Source: Ignelater luminosus (Eukaryota > Arthropoda > Insecta > Coleoptera > Elateridae). From it: a DNA stretch of 64,000 bases. The stretch is from the NCBI GenBank assembly GCA_011009095.1, contig VTPC01090542.1, positions 142,002-206,001 of the forward strand. The letters run 5' to 3'. Position numbers and translations under genes: made by a program. Numbering within the stretch: the stretch's first letter is position 1; the number at the start of each line of letters is the position of its first letter. Positions 45,283 through 56,262 of the stretch are shown here, piece after piece. The notes below the pieces were generated by a model. It ran no database searches and was not told the origin of the DNA. It saw nothing but the letters and a program-made list of their open reading frames with translations.

Positions 45283-46060
45283 TCATTGTTTTTCAAACTA
45301 TTCGCCCTTAGCATCAATACACCTTTGCATACGCTCAAACTAATTTCCAAAGCTTTTTTTTTCAATCTGAAGCTGGTTCCTCAGAAACCAGTTGCCTATC
45401 GCTCACCAAGCATCTTGTTTTTGATAGTCGAGAACAGAAAGAAGTCATTTGGTGCTAGATCAGACGAATACGGACAATGCGACATAAATTTCACTTTTTC
45501 ACTGGCTAAAAAGTCAACAATTTGTGAAGCTGTGTGGCTACTTGCATTGTCATGCTGAAGAAGGATGCGCCGATTTGGATGGTTCTTTTCTGATTTCACT
45601 GACGACTTCCAGCAAACAAATTGTTGTGTACCAATCAGCGTTCACAGTTCTTTGATCCTCTAAAGCTATAATTGCCACATATCCAGAAGTACGGAAGAAA
45701 CAAGCGATCATTTGCTCACCTCGAAACATCCACTACACTAAATTTGAATGATCTCAATTGAATTTCTTTAGCATTTTTTTGGGCCAATTCACACGATTCT
45801 TTTTTTGAGCTTCACTCAAATTATGTGGAATCCAGCGACTGTAAAGCTTCCAAACGTTTAAATAATCGTGTGTATTGCTTTAATGTCAATGCCTAAAATG
45901 ACCCCTAAGCTAGAACTCAGCAAACCAACTATGAACAGTTCTATTTGATAAAGCTGCTCACCAAAGCCGCATTAGGCCGTTTGATGCATTATTTGAATGT
46001 CAAGTTCCTTCGAAAATCGTAAGAAAGCATTGCTTGAAATTTTTTCTGCGAAAGGTCCAT
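45283..46060 (-). pseudogene. Decayed mariner transposase, different family from the others
   Basis: Minus strand from the ATG at 46060: 'MDLSQKKFQAMLSYDFRRNL', then stops and shifts. Next 'WIPHNLSEAQKKNRVNWPKK', a deletion that removes the first catalytic Asp box, and 'QMIACFFRTSGYVAIIALED' with 'RTVNADWYTTICLLEVVSEI'. Then 'LLQHDNASSHTA' and 'LAPNDFFLFSTIKNKM', whose two Asp keep the 34-residue spacing. The end reads 'FERMQRCIDAKGE', a stop in place of Tyr, then 'FEKQ'. Several frameshifts. The element ends were not located with confidence. The 93-aa plus frame at 45277-45558 is its shadow. Confidence 0.85.
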
Positions 46061-47755
46061 TTTTTCACATTACTTTTTCTAAAGTGCTATTGAAACAGAA
46101 CTGGTTAGCTTGGGGACAAACTGTCAACTAAATTATTGGTTAGAGGTAACAAATTCTTCGAATTTGACAAGGACACAACGCTGACACCACCGGTAGTACT
46201 CGATTGCAGACATTAATGGAGTCTATAGTATGCTAGACCAAAAATGGGAATGGTAAAGTGGCTTGCCAAGGTGATCATGTTCTTTCTTCATAAATCCTGC
46301 ATTTACTATAAGTAGACTACTATAAATGAGAGGTCTAAACACTGAAATCATTTTTGGTAATTTAAGATTTGATATTTTCGTATTCCTGATTGAAGTCATA
46401 ATCTAACTAATTAGTTTCAAGACATTTAATTAAGGGGCATAGAACGACATTAAGCCCTTTTGCAAACAAAGACAATTTTTAATAATAAATTGCTTAGCCC
46501 GAATCCACCATTAACAATAAAAAAGAGCGTCATTTGTTAAAAATGATTTGACAGGTTGCTGCCGCTACATTTACCTTAGTAGATCCAGTTAGGGATTTTT
46601 TAGGGATAAGAAATTCCCTTTCGTACACTCTACAGAAGTAGAAAAAATTATAGCACTGTTTTGGAGCGGACCCATCAAGACCATTATGTGCTTCTTTTTA
46701 ATTTGTTGTTGTTGTTGTTGTTTTGAGACTGAGGCTTGAGGTCGAGGTTCCCTTGGACCTCGTGGGTTCAATTACTATGGTTATTTTGAACGTGCAACTC
46801 ATCGTAGTCACACAGGATTTTCTTCTTTACATCCCTTCCAAAGGATAGCATGCTTTTTCAGATTTTTCCGCGTGAGAAATCTCAGGGCCTTTTATTTGTT
46901 CTGAGCTTGTTGTCTAAATCATCTATTAATACTAAAAGAAGAGTTTCATTAGCAGGTTTAGTCAGGGATTTTTAAAAGTCTAACTATATTGCATCTCTAC
47001 GTTTTGCAAAGGTTTTGAAAATGTGAATAATATCTCGGGGCAGATTATCAGGGCCGGTTTTTCTTTGTTTTCCTTGTTCTGCGTATTTGGCCTGAATTTT
47101 TCAATAAAGGCAGAGAACCATTTGTTAACTTATAGAGAACTCGTCATCTGATATCGCGGTAAGACTAGCCTACATAACTAACTTGGTGCTGTAATATATA
47201 TATTTAAGTAGAGGTGCCAAAAATTGTTACGCTGTTTTACTATTCCCACATAATTTTGATTCTACATAACTCAGTTTATATCGCAAATTAAGTTGTCAAG
47301 TTCGATTCCTGATAATCTCGTGAATGGTTTCACAGAATTAAATCCCAGGGTTGGAAAAGAACGATGTAAAACACACCAGGCCTTTTAAGCCATATATACC
47401 CAGGCTACTGTGAGGATAAGTAATTCATGGTTAGAAATGATTGAAAAAGTTTCTGTTGCTGTATTTACTTTTTGCAATTTTAATAGTTAATTAATTAATT
47501 AGAATTTTTTAGGAATAAGCAATACTCTATGTAGTTATCCTGAAGAATATTAAAAAAATTGAGCAATACCACCTTTCTTGTTTGCTTTACTTATTTCGAC
47601 TGAATCGATCAACAAAACCGAGTGTCAACTCCTAAGAACGATCTAACAAGTCGTTGCAGCTGTATTTATTTTTAAAAGTTAAGAAGAAATATGTAACCTC
47701 GGCAATTTATGTCTACGGAAAGGAATAACACTATCTCAGTGGAATAGAGCTGTAA
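46061..47755. repeat. Degenerate repeats, left part
   Basis: Related words recur: CTGCCGCTACATTTACCTTA (46560), GTTGCTGTATTTACTTTTTG (47455), CAGCTGTATTTATTTTTAAA (47657), and AGGGATAAGAAATTCC (46601) against TAGGAATAAGCAATACTC (47510). The same pattern resumes after 48868. Units are diverged and of uneven length. A (TTG)n run lies near 46702-46720. Confidence 0.45.
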
Positions 47756-48868
47756 TAATATTGATCCAATTAAAGGGAAATATTACCAATCTGCAGAACT
47801 ACCGACCTATAAGCTTGCTCTCCCAAATATACAAACTATTTATGAAGACAGTCAGGGAAAGGTTAAAAAACATGTAAGATTTCTACCAGCCTAGAGAACA
47901 AACGGGTTTTAGGTCTGGATACGGCAATAACGACCATCTACAGGTAACAAAAATTCTAGCTTGTGTTAGGCTGCACGAAAAAACAAAAGACTTTCAAATT
48001 AAGAGAGGTGTACGTCAGGGTGACGTTATCTTCCCAAAGTTGTTTACCACACTTCTGGAATATATATGTAAGCAAACAATCTTTGAGGACATGGGAGAAC
48101 ATAAACGGCGAGAAATCAGAGGTTTGCTGGCGATGTAGTATTGATGACACGCTGCAAATATAAAGCCAAACAAATGTTACAACAACTGGAAACATCACCG
48201 CAAAAGGTTGATCTCAAAATTAACACCAATTGAACTCAATTTATGACAAATCTTGTCATTAGTGAAAGCATTCTAATTGGTAAATCAGAGATCCAACAAG
48301 TGTACTCATATAAGTATCTAGGTCACAAAATACGTTTAGGAAGAGATAACCAAACGTGTGAAATCGTGAGGCGACTAGGACTAACTTTGCGCCATGTCTT
48401 CATGTCAGATATCTCGTTGTGCTTAAAAAGAAAGGTCTTTGACCAGTGTGTGTTGCCGTCTTCCCATATGGGTCAGAAACCTTGACTCTTACAAAGATCA
48501 CAGTAAATAAGATAGCTATGGAAAGAGCAACGCTAGGCATGACTCTCAGGAATAAGGTAACAAACGCTGAAATCAGAAGGTAAACCGGGGTGTGAGACAC
48601 TGTTGAAGAAATAGCAACCCTAAAACTGGAGTGAACATCTAGCAAGGTATACGAACGACAGATGGATCAAAATGATTATGGAATGAAGGCCTAGACAGGA
48701 GGACTTTCGAAGTAGAGATCTCCCTCCCGCAAGGTGGTCCGATGACATTAAAAAAACACAAACAAATTGGATGTGGGTAGCAAGAAATCGTAACAAATTG
48801 GAAAATAGCTATATGAGAAGCCTATGTCCAGCAGTGGACGTCGATGGCTACGTGATGATGATGATTTT
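47756..48868 (+). pseudogene. RTE-like LINE remnant with (TGA)n 3' end
   Basis: Plus-strand frames give 'NYRPISLLSQIYKLF' (about 47797) and 'QPREQTGFRSGYGNNDHLQV' (about 47889), the RT boxes of insect LINEs. An internal deletion removes the YADD part; then 'IKRGVRQGDVIFPKLFTTLL' (about 48000), the RQGDxxSPxLF box. 'YSYKYLGHKIRLG' (about 48305) is the KYLG box. The C-terminal tail has 'ARWSDDIKKTQTNWM' (about 48730) and 'RSLCPAVDVDG' (about 48815). It ends in GATGATGATGATT, the simple-repeat tail typical of RTE-type LINEs. Many stops. It interrupts the surrounding degenerate repeats. Confidence 0.7.
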
Positions 48869-49330
48869 TTAGGGCCAGCAATGTTCCATGTGGTCATTCT
48901 GAAGAAGGTTAAGAAATTTAAGAAATTGTTGCGCTTATTTGGGCTAAATATTTAGAATCTTTGGCGATTAGCAATATTCCATATGTTCACATTCCAAACG
49001 AGATTAAGAAATTCGAGCAATACCTTGGAGCAGGTATATTAAGGCAATTAGTTTGGTTGTTGCGCTTATTGTATCCATATGTTCATTATGCACAAGTTCG
49101 AGAAATGTGAGTAACAACTCATAGTTGGCACATCAAAGCCGTTTTCTGTTAGTCTTTTTTATTTTGCCTATTTGACTCAAATGGTTTATAATAATAAAAG
49201 CAGGAATGTCATGTGTTAAAAATGTTTGCCGCTGTACTTACTTTCAGCAATTTGGCAATGATTACTAGAATAGAATCTTGTCATGGTCTGTTAGAAAACG
49301 ATTGTTTTTGGGCAAGGTAACAGTCAGTAC
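48869..49330. repeat. Degenerate repeats, right part
   Basis: AGGGCCAGCAATGTTCCATG (48870), GATTAGCAATATTCCATATG (48965), GATTAAGAAATTCGAGCAAT (48993) and GCCGCTGTACTTACTTTCAG (49229) match units left of the LINE. Confidence 0.45.
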
Positions 49331-50538
49331 TTACGTAAAAGGTTGCAAAGCAGGAAGCAGTAAAATATTATATAAGAAAGATCTTACGTACTAAGCATCT
49401 CAAGGACAACAACAACAACAACAAATTTTGATGTTGGAATCCACACCTTAATTCCAAGAGCAAGACTTGTAGTCTGGCAAGGTAACCCACATTGAGTCGC
49501 AGAGAAGAAATACAATTTAGTGTACTTTATAAAAAGCCTTCAGAATTACGAAAATTGACCGAGTCAAATAGAAAGCACCGGAAAATGAATCAGTACTCTA
49601 TGAGGAAAGTCAAACCTATGATTATATTAATATTGTAGGAGATTTATAAAAGTATTGCTGCTTCTTGAACATAAAAACCTGTCACATTTGACAAAGACTG
49701 TCTGTTACCATCTTTAACTACCTTATAGTTGAAGTTTTCTGAAACCTTATAGACTTTGCAGTAACAAAATCTTGCAATGTTAGTACTCTATATACCGTAC
49801 TTGCAGTGATCTTCCGTTTTTAAATTGTTTCTAGTAGAACTGTCTCTGTTTAACTTTCTTATACGTTATTCAAGTTGTGTTTTCCTTCCAAGGAAAAAAC
49901 GTTTTGGTAGATTTTTAAGAGTAATTGCACGAATTGGTATTGTATACCCAGATTAAAACGAGACACTGAAGCAAGTACAAGGGATGAATTAAGACCTAAA
50001 GCTAAAGTAATTGTGCTTTTGGGAAAGTCTCTCTATTATTATTTTTGTAACTGAGATTTTTGCAATATTGATTTGTATGAATGGATCGTTTACCAGAAGG
50101 TTCTCATAGTACAGATAGAATCACTTTGATAATCCAAGAGTTCTTAAAGACAAACTGTAACATTTTGGGAATAAGTTTCTAATTTTGCAAAACTTATCCG
50201 GTTATCAAGACTATGGTTTTTGGACAAGTTTGAATCTTTGAAGTTTTTTGGAAAAGACTGATTACTTTTTCTCCTTTTGCTTGAAAGCGCTGTAGAAGAA
50301 CTAAATGTACCAGAAGAGTACAAAAATGGCATAACAGTAGTACAGTTATTCAACTTTTTGATTTCTAAACCACAAAATAAAACCACCATGTGTTCAACAA
50401 AACAAATTTTTATTTTGCAATTGCAAATCCAAAATTAAATAAATTCACAGCACGTGCCTTAAGATTAAAACTTAATACTAATAAATTCATGTTGGACTGT
50501 AGGGAGCCATATTTGTATTTTTTTTCACAGACGTAGCT
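49331..50538. other. Intergenic DNA and 3' flank of member 9
   Basis: (CAA)n near 49405-49420. The minus frame at 50144-50389 is unrecognised. The 3'UTR motif of member 9 is at 50443-50457, and TTTATT (AATAAA on the minus strand) at about 50409. Confidence 0.45.
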
Positions 50539-50787
50539 TTAGATTAAAGCGATTCCTCCCAAACCAATAGGGGAAGCCCAGGAACCAGCAGGGAGAATTA
50601 AATCACCAGTAGTGGCTAGAGGAATTCCGGCAGATGTTAGCAACAATTGGGGCTTTGGAGCAGGAGCAGCCAAGGCGAAGGCCAAGATAAGAACAAAAAC
50701 GAACTGAAAATAAAAATAAAATTTGAGCTTAAAAATTTTTAAATATTATTACGAAAATTTGCAAAATAAACTTACCAATCTGAACAT
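50539..50787 (-). CDS. Small secreted Leu/Ala/Gly-rich cuticle-type protein (member 9), two exons
   Basis: Exons are 50776-50787 (MFRL) and 50539-50703, with a 72-bp phase-0 intron (GTAAGT donor, TTTCAG acceptor). The 58-aa product is the shortest of the family: signal peptide MFRLFVFVLILAFALA, then APAPKPQLLLTSAGIPLATT, 'GDLILPAGSWASP' and the end GLGGIALI instead of PGVVxI. Arg replaces Lys at position 3. No ATG opens exon 2, so it is invisible to a simple ORF scan. It is clearly in the 37-50 kb subgroup by its LTSAGIP and PAGSW words. Confidence 0.87.
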
Positions 50788-50830
50788 TTTGAAGAGATGA
50801 GGGTATTATCGTATTTGATTTGCTGTAGAA

Positions 50831-50870
50831 ATCAAACTATGATATTTGAAGATTTCAGTGCGTTTATATA
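50831..50870 (-). promoter_or_regulatory. Promoter of member 9: start-site block and TATA box
   Basis: Minus strand TATATAAA (50863-50870) and ATCATAGTTTGAT (50831-50843), a 3-bp-expanded form of ATCATTTGAT. Confidence 0.6.
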
Positions 50871-51217
50871 GAAACAATACCCCGCCATCATTTGTAGATT
50901 AAGATGCAAATGTTTACAAACATTGCGTTATCCTAATAAAGATACAGTACTTCCTCTATAAATGTTTTCTAAACAGCTCTGTTATCGATTTAGATAATAT
51001 TAATTTGTTGTTACTTATATTCATCTAATTTTGATGTTTACATGAAAGAACTGAAAACCATTCAATCCAAAGTAGAAAAACTGGAGAATTAAAAAAATAA
51101 TCATTTTAAAAAAACAAATACTTTTCACTGTTTTATCAAACAAAAATGTTTGCCACCGTGTAGACAAGCCTTTACAAACTTCAAAGATGGATAATGCAAA
51201 GCGTAATACAAATACAA

Positions 51218-51265
51218 AATTGCATCATGATTTTTTTAATTTTAAATCAGGTTTTTTGTAGGTTT
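51218..51265. repeat. Upstream repeat block (copy near member 9)
   Basis: AATTGCATCATGATTTTTTT, then AATTTTAAATCAGGTTTTTT; about 350 bp above the TATA box. Confidence 0.5.
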
Positions 51266-52107
51266 CAAACAGTTCTCACATAGTTGTAAACAAATATTTT
51301 ATTGAATTTATAATTTATACAGTCTCGCCTAAGTAAAATACACGAGTAAAATTCAATACGGTAGTGATAATTTTAAGTTGTACGGGGTGCGGAATATTGT
51401 GATTTTTGCAGTTTTGTGTGTTAAGAAACGAAAAGTGCTGCAATTTGTTTCTTTTTGTTACTAATGAAATTTAGATAATTGTGCGATAATTACTATATAT
51501 GAATTTTTCTAATTAGTAATTACATCCATAAAGTTTCTACTAAATTATAAAATAGACAAACATAATTATTGCAGGCAAAACTAATCTGATTTGTCAAAAT
51601 TTCTTAGCAAACGCAAAAAACAATGCCCAAGAAAATGCTGATTTAAAAATAGTTAATTATAGCAAATGCTGTCTTTAAAACACAAATATTTTTTTCTTGC
51701 ATTTATTAGTTTGTTCTAAAGTTATTTACGTTTTTTAACTTTCTTTTGTGCTTGGAATAAGTAAAATTGAAAGTTGATTTAATTCGTGTCTTCAAGACCT
51801 TAGATGTTACCATGAGAAGTTACACGTTGGAAAGTACAAGTTTCTAGTTTTTATTGAAATTAAAAAAGCACTGACTACAAACAAATACAGGGTTTTCATT
51901 AAAAACAATTCAAGAAAGTCATAATTTAAGCTTTTCAGTCACGTTGGGTAATAAAAATAAAATTTATTAATAGTTTTTAAAAAATAGAGATCAAGAGTTT
52001 TTTAAAATTTAAATATTCAAAACCTTTTTTTATTAATAATATTAATACCAGGGAGAGTCAAAAAATTTGGAAAGGATTTGTAACAAACAATCGAATAACC
52101 TTGAAAC

Positions 52108-52109
<2 letters not shown>
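51266..52109. other. AT-rich intergenic DNA, nothing recognised
   Basis: No coding pattern, inverted repeat or transposon end seen. Confidence 0.4.

Positions 52110-52142
<33 letters not shown>
52110..52142. repeat. (TTA)11 microsatellite
   Basis: Eleven uninterrupted TTA units. It lies directly beside the 3' side of the minus-strand LINE remnant and may derive from its simple-repeat tail. Confidence 0.95.
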
Positions 52143-52143
<1 letters not shown>

Positions 52144-54010
52144 TAATCCCGTGATTTGACATTACAACTAGACTCTGACAATTCTGTGCTTTCAAGCAGA
52201 TTCTGGGAAATTTTCTATAAATTTATTGCTTTCTGTGCCTATTACTAGGAAAATCAGTCCAGTTCTGACTTTGTTATTTTTTCAGCCATGTATTTATGAC
52301 TTCTCTAAGGAAACACTTAAATATTCCTGTAGCTGATTTTGGTCCAAAGAGAGGGATTTTCAATTCTCAGTTTGGCTGATTAAACGGCTTCTTCGTTGTC
52401 CTGATAACCACTGTGTCTTTGGGCCTATTGTACCAAGCTACTTTACGTTTCACTTTTCATTTTGTAAATATTTGTGAAAAATACATTGCAGCAAAGGCAA
52501 AAACGCGTAGTGAAAATAAAAAGTAGAACTTTGCAAAAAATATACTTAATTCGTTGGTGCGCATTACAACAAAAAATAACGTCTGCTAGTTAACAATGAA
52601 AAATGCAAAATAAAAATTGAAATCCTTGGTAAAATACGCTCTTGGTACTCAAATCAGTTTAACTGTATTTTGTTCTACTAGGCATTCACATACATTGTTT
52701 TGCGCTACTTTGGTCCTTGAAAACTCGGCTTGGTTACATATTTTCTTTTCAGGTTTTTATCCTGGCATGGCATATTTTGTTAGGAGGAACCAGAGTTTCA
52801 CCTTTGATTTTAGGTACACTATAGATTTCTATTTCTGTTGTACCTCAAGTCCCCGATCCATAGTATAACTAGTTTTCAAAATTGTTTTAGTATTGTTTCT
52901 GATCTGTCTATAATTGATTACCCGGATATTTTTGTTTAAGTACGTAATACGTCTATGTCGAAGACAAGGTCATCTATTCTTTTCTAATTGAACAGCAGTC
53001 TCGGTGAATTATTGTCAGATTGCTTGTGTTCTAGAGTTTATGCAATGATCTTTTTGCTTCCATTTGAATCATAAGGTATATCCATTACTCCTGTAAGAAT
53101 CGTCCTCATAGTTCCTTTTATTTCAAAACAATCTACTCTTGACTAGTTTGTTAGCCATCGTTTTGGTCCGTCATAACGAGTAATGTATCCTCAGTTGGTA
53201 TGAACGAGAAAGATAGGCGATCCAATATGTCAAATTGTTATAATATAAAGTTCTGAGCCCTGTTGAGCTACAACCATGTTGTAAGTATTTAGAAATATGA
53301 CCCTTACTTCAACAGCATTTAACTTACCTGTCTAGTCAGTATTCGCATGCAGGTCTGCAGTTAGTATTTTGCTTTAAGTTACTACAAATTGTGTCTTTGT
53401 TTGATAAATGGCGAGAAATAGGAACCTGGGTGTAACTTGAAAAAAAAGAGTTTGAATCTAGATTCTAGCTATTTAATCCTGTATCGTACAGAAAGTTTTA
53501 ACATTTACTTTTGTGAATTTAGTAGTGCCAATACATATTCATATGAAATCTTAGTCACTTTAACTACTCAAAGTAAAGTAAAGTTGCTTTTTTTGCTACC
53601 CTGACAATGACTAATTATGGCCGAAACTTACTCCAAGATACTTGACATTGCTTGCATTGTCAGTTCTTCACCGTGTCCTGTAAACTTAAAGGACCTAATC
53701 CTTCTAACTTCCTTTTATTTGTGAAGGGTACAATTGCAGTTTTCTGAGGAGTAATCCAGAAGATCTTTCTTGCGACCTCAAAGCCATTTTCATCCTCTTT
53801 CTGATTGTAGTTGTGAGTTTACCCTGTACTGTACTATAGCTATTCTATCAGCATAGTCTATGGTGCAAAATCTTTGTTCATGAGGTTCCCATAAAAGTTT
53901 CTCTACAAACTTCTTGATCTAGCTTTACTTGCTTACTAAGCCTATCACGTTTGTACCGTTTCTACTGTTGCTATCTAGGACATTTTCGTTTGTTTTCCTA
54001 TGTCAGTCTT
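52143..54010 (-). pseudogene. LINE remnant (RT palm and downstream region)
   Basis: Minus strand from 54010 downward. Near 53860-53720 broken frames give 'YADRIAIVQ', 'TTTIRKRMKMAL' and 'PQKTAIVPFTNKRKLEG', which resemble the YADDxAI...Kxxxxx...NPxKTxxVxFTRKRK series of insect LINEs. 'VKYLGVSFGH' near 53640 is the KYLG box. Near 52250-52400, 'IFKCFLREVINTWLKK' and 'FIENFPR' resemble the region after the RNase H domain. Everything is broken by stops, and between 53600 and 52400 little is recognisable. Confidence 0.5.
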
Positions 54011-56156
54011 TGATTTAGGTGTTTAGGAATTTTTGTTAATTTCAAGTTTTGCTTGTTTTTTATCTTTATTCTTTCTCTCTTTGCACAATGCTTTTGTCTT
54101 AAGTTTGCTTTGCTATGGTAACCTTCTTATCTATTATCCACGTATTATACATATCTACACACAGCCTAGATTAATTAATTAATAATAATATTCAGCAGAT
54201 GTTACGATGTTAACAAAAAACTTATTTCGTTTGTGCTTTCTTTTATTGTCGTTAATAAAATATAGACTGTATCAGAAAATCTAAATCTGGATCTCTTTCT
54301 GATAGCATCTCTTGAGACAGTAGTGCGCCAAACCCACTGATTCTTTTGGCAATTTTGTCATTCAAGTTTTCATTATTTTTACATCTAAATATGCAAATGT
54401 GGTACTTGTTCTACTTGATCATCAACTAAAGTAAATCATCAAGTATTCTGTTAAAATTATAAAAATTATGGTTTATTAATTTTGGAGATGAGATCCCAAT
54501 GCTAATAACTACTTGTGCTATTTGCTCACTACCATCACTCGCCAAATGCCTGTTAATTCAGATTTTGAAGCCTTTTTTATAATTACGTCTGTTACTGGAG
54601 TAAAAACAAGCGAAATCCAATTGTGAAAAGCCTATTGCTATTAATATGGTTTAAGAAAAAAAGCGAAAAATTTGTTTTTGTAACAAAAAACTGTCTATGT
54701 GAATAGAGATATATCATGATTTTTTATGACAACATGAATATCATCGTTATTAAAGTTTATGCAACTGTTTTCATATTTAGCCTACAGTGCATTACTGTAT
54801 TCCAGCTATAGTCTCACTTGTAAAAACAAACTTTCAATATCTTGTTTTGATTTTCAATAAGAAACAAAACCAAGAAAAATTTTGTTTCAAGCATATTTGA
54901 TGATGTATGCAAGTGTTGCAACTTATAAAATGCTCAGGGTATACACTATTGAATATGCTAATCTTGTCTTTAGGGATATGAGTAGTACTAGTACAGTAAG
55001 TAGTAGAACATGTACGCCTTCAACTATCGACCAGCATTTGGAAGCTTTTAATGAAAAAAAACCAATTCTATCACATTTTCTCTAAAAATGTCAAGAAATA
55101 TACATGTAATTTTTTTATTTATTTATAAACCTATTTAATTTACAAGATAAATTTATTTGTTGAATCTTCATATCAAAAATCTAAAAATCTGCCCAATTTT
55201 GTTAAACTGTACCTTCATTCTAGATTATATTACGGCATATCAAAAATTAATTTCTTCGTAGAATGTAATAGTAAACGGCACTATAAGGAGTCTTACTTTG
55301 GGGCTTTTGAGTATGGCTCTCTGGAGAACCATAATAACAATATTATCACCCAAGATAACTAGATTGTTTACTGCAATATCAACAGGTTACAAATTTAATG
55401 CTGCTATAATTGTGTTCTATTATAACACCCTCTAAATGTTAATGTGGGGTAAAACAATATTTAATGAACTTTATATAATATTAGGCAATATAGAAGTAAA
55501 TGTCATGCAATAAATATACAAACCGCAACTGTTTCTTCATCCCAATTAAGATGTTTCTTTAAGAAAGAATATAAAGCAAAATTACCAAAAAAACTTTTGA
55601 ATTTAACTTACGTGATTTCACCAAGTTTGTCAATTGCAAGAAACTTTGGTTTTCTATTAGTTTATTCAACTGAAACAGACAAGAACTACTTTTGAGATGT
55701 TTGGGTTTTTTTGGTATTAAACTTTAGGTAATTTTTTGAGATAACTAATATTAGTATCCTTTTTTGGTATATTCAAAATTGATCTTTTGCTTTGTTTTTC
55801 GCCAGCAATTATTATTACTAAGAAGAATTATTATTACTGAGAAGATAATAACTATTGTGAGTGCTAGTGCAAATCAAGTGATTTTTTGACAAATGAAGTG
55901 TCCTTGTTAAAGTTAAGTGTAAAAGTGGGTGGTTGGAAATTATTTTCTTATAAGTGAAGGAATAAAAGACCAAAATGGAAACTTGGAAAATTAAACAAAA
56001 GGTAAGTGGTAATATAGTTTTTGTATAATTGACATTAACGCAAAAATAGTTCCGCGTTGTATTCGCCGCGTACAGAAAATCGCTGGCTGTGTGAACAAAA
56101 CCTTAGAATTCCCGACCGAACATCAAACGAACGGGAAGACGTAAGAGAAATACAGA
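54011..56156. other. Intergenic DNA, no gene supported
   Basis: A 67-aa plus frame at 54882-55085 has a Ser/Thr-rich middle but matches nothing known. A possible first exon, ATGGAAACTTGGAAAATTAA followed by CAAAAG and GTAAGT, is at 55975-56001 but has no recognisable partner exon in the window. Confidence 0.4.
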
Positions 56157-56262
56157 CTTGCATCACTTTTTTTAAAATCACAAATCAAGTTTTTTATTGA
56201 TATTCTCACCACCTCCATCAGTACTATTTACGGAAGTAAACTTAAGGGAGGGGTTTGTTACT
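56157..56262. repeat. Orphan copy of the cuticle-gene upstream block
   Basis: CTTGCATCACTTTTTTTAAA, then AATCAAGTTTTTTATTGATA and TTAAGGGAGGGGTTTG (56243). It matches the order of blocks at 22541-22810 above member 5, but no family gene follows to the left. Confidence 0.5.

Noticed and set aside
46720-46780. GTGGGTTCAATTAC resembling a tRNA B box
   Set aside because: No matching A box, acceptor stem or cloverleaf could be drawn; probably a repeat tail next to a (TTG)n run.
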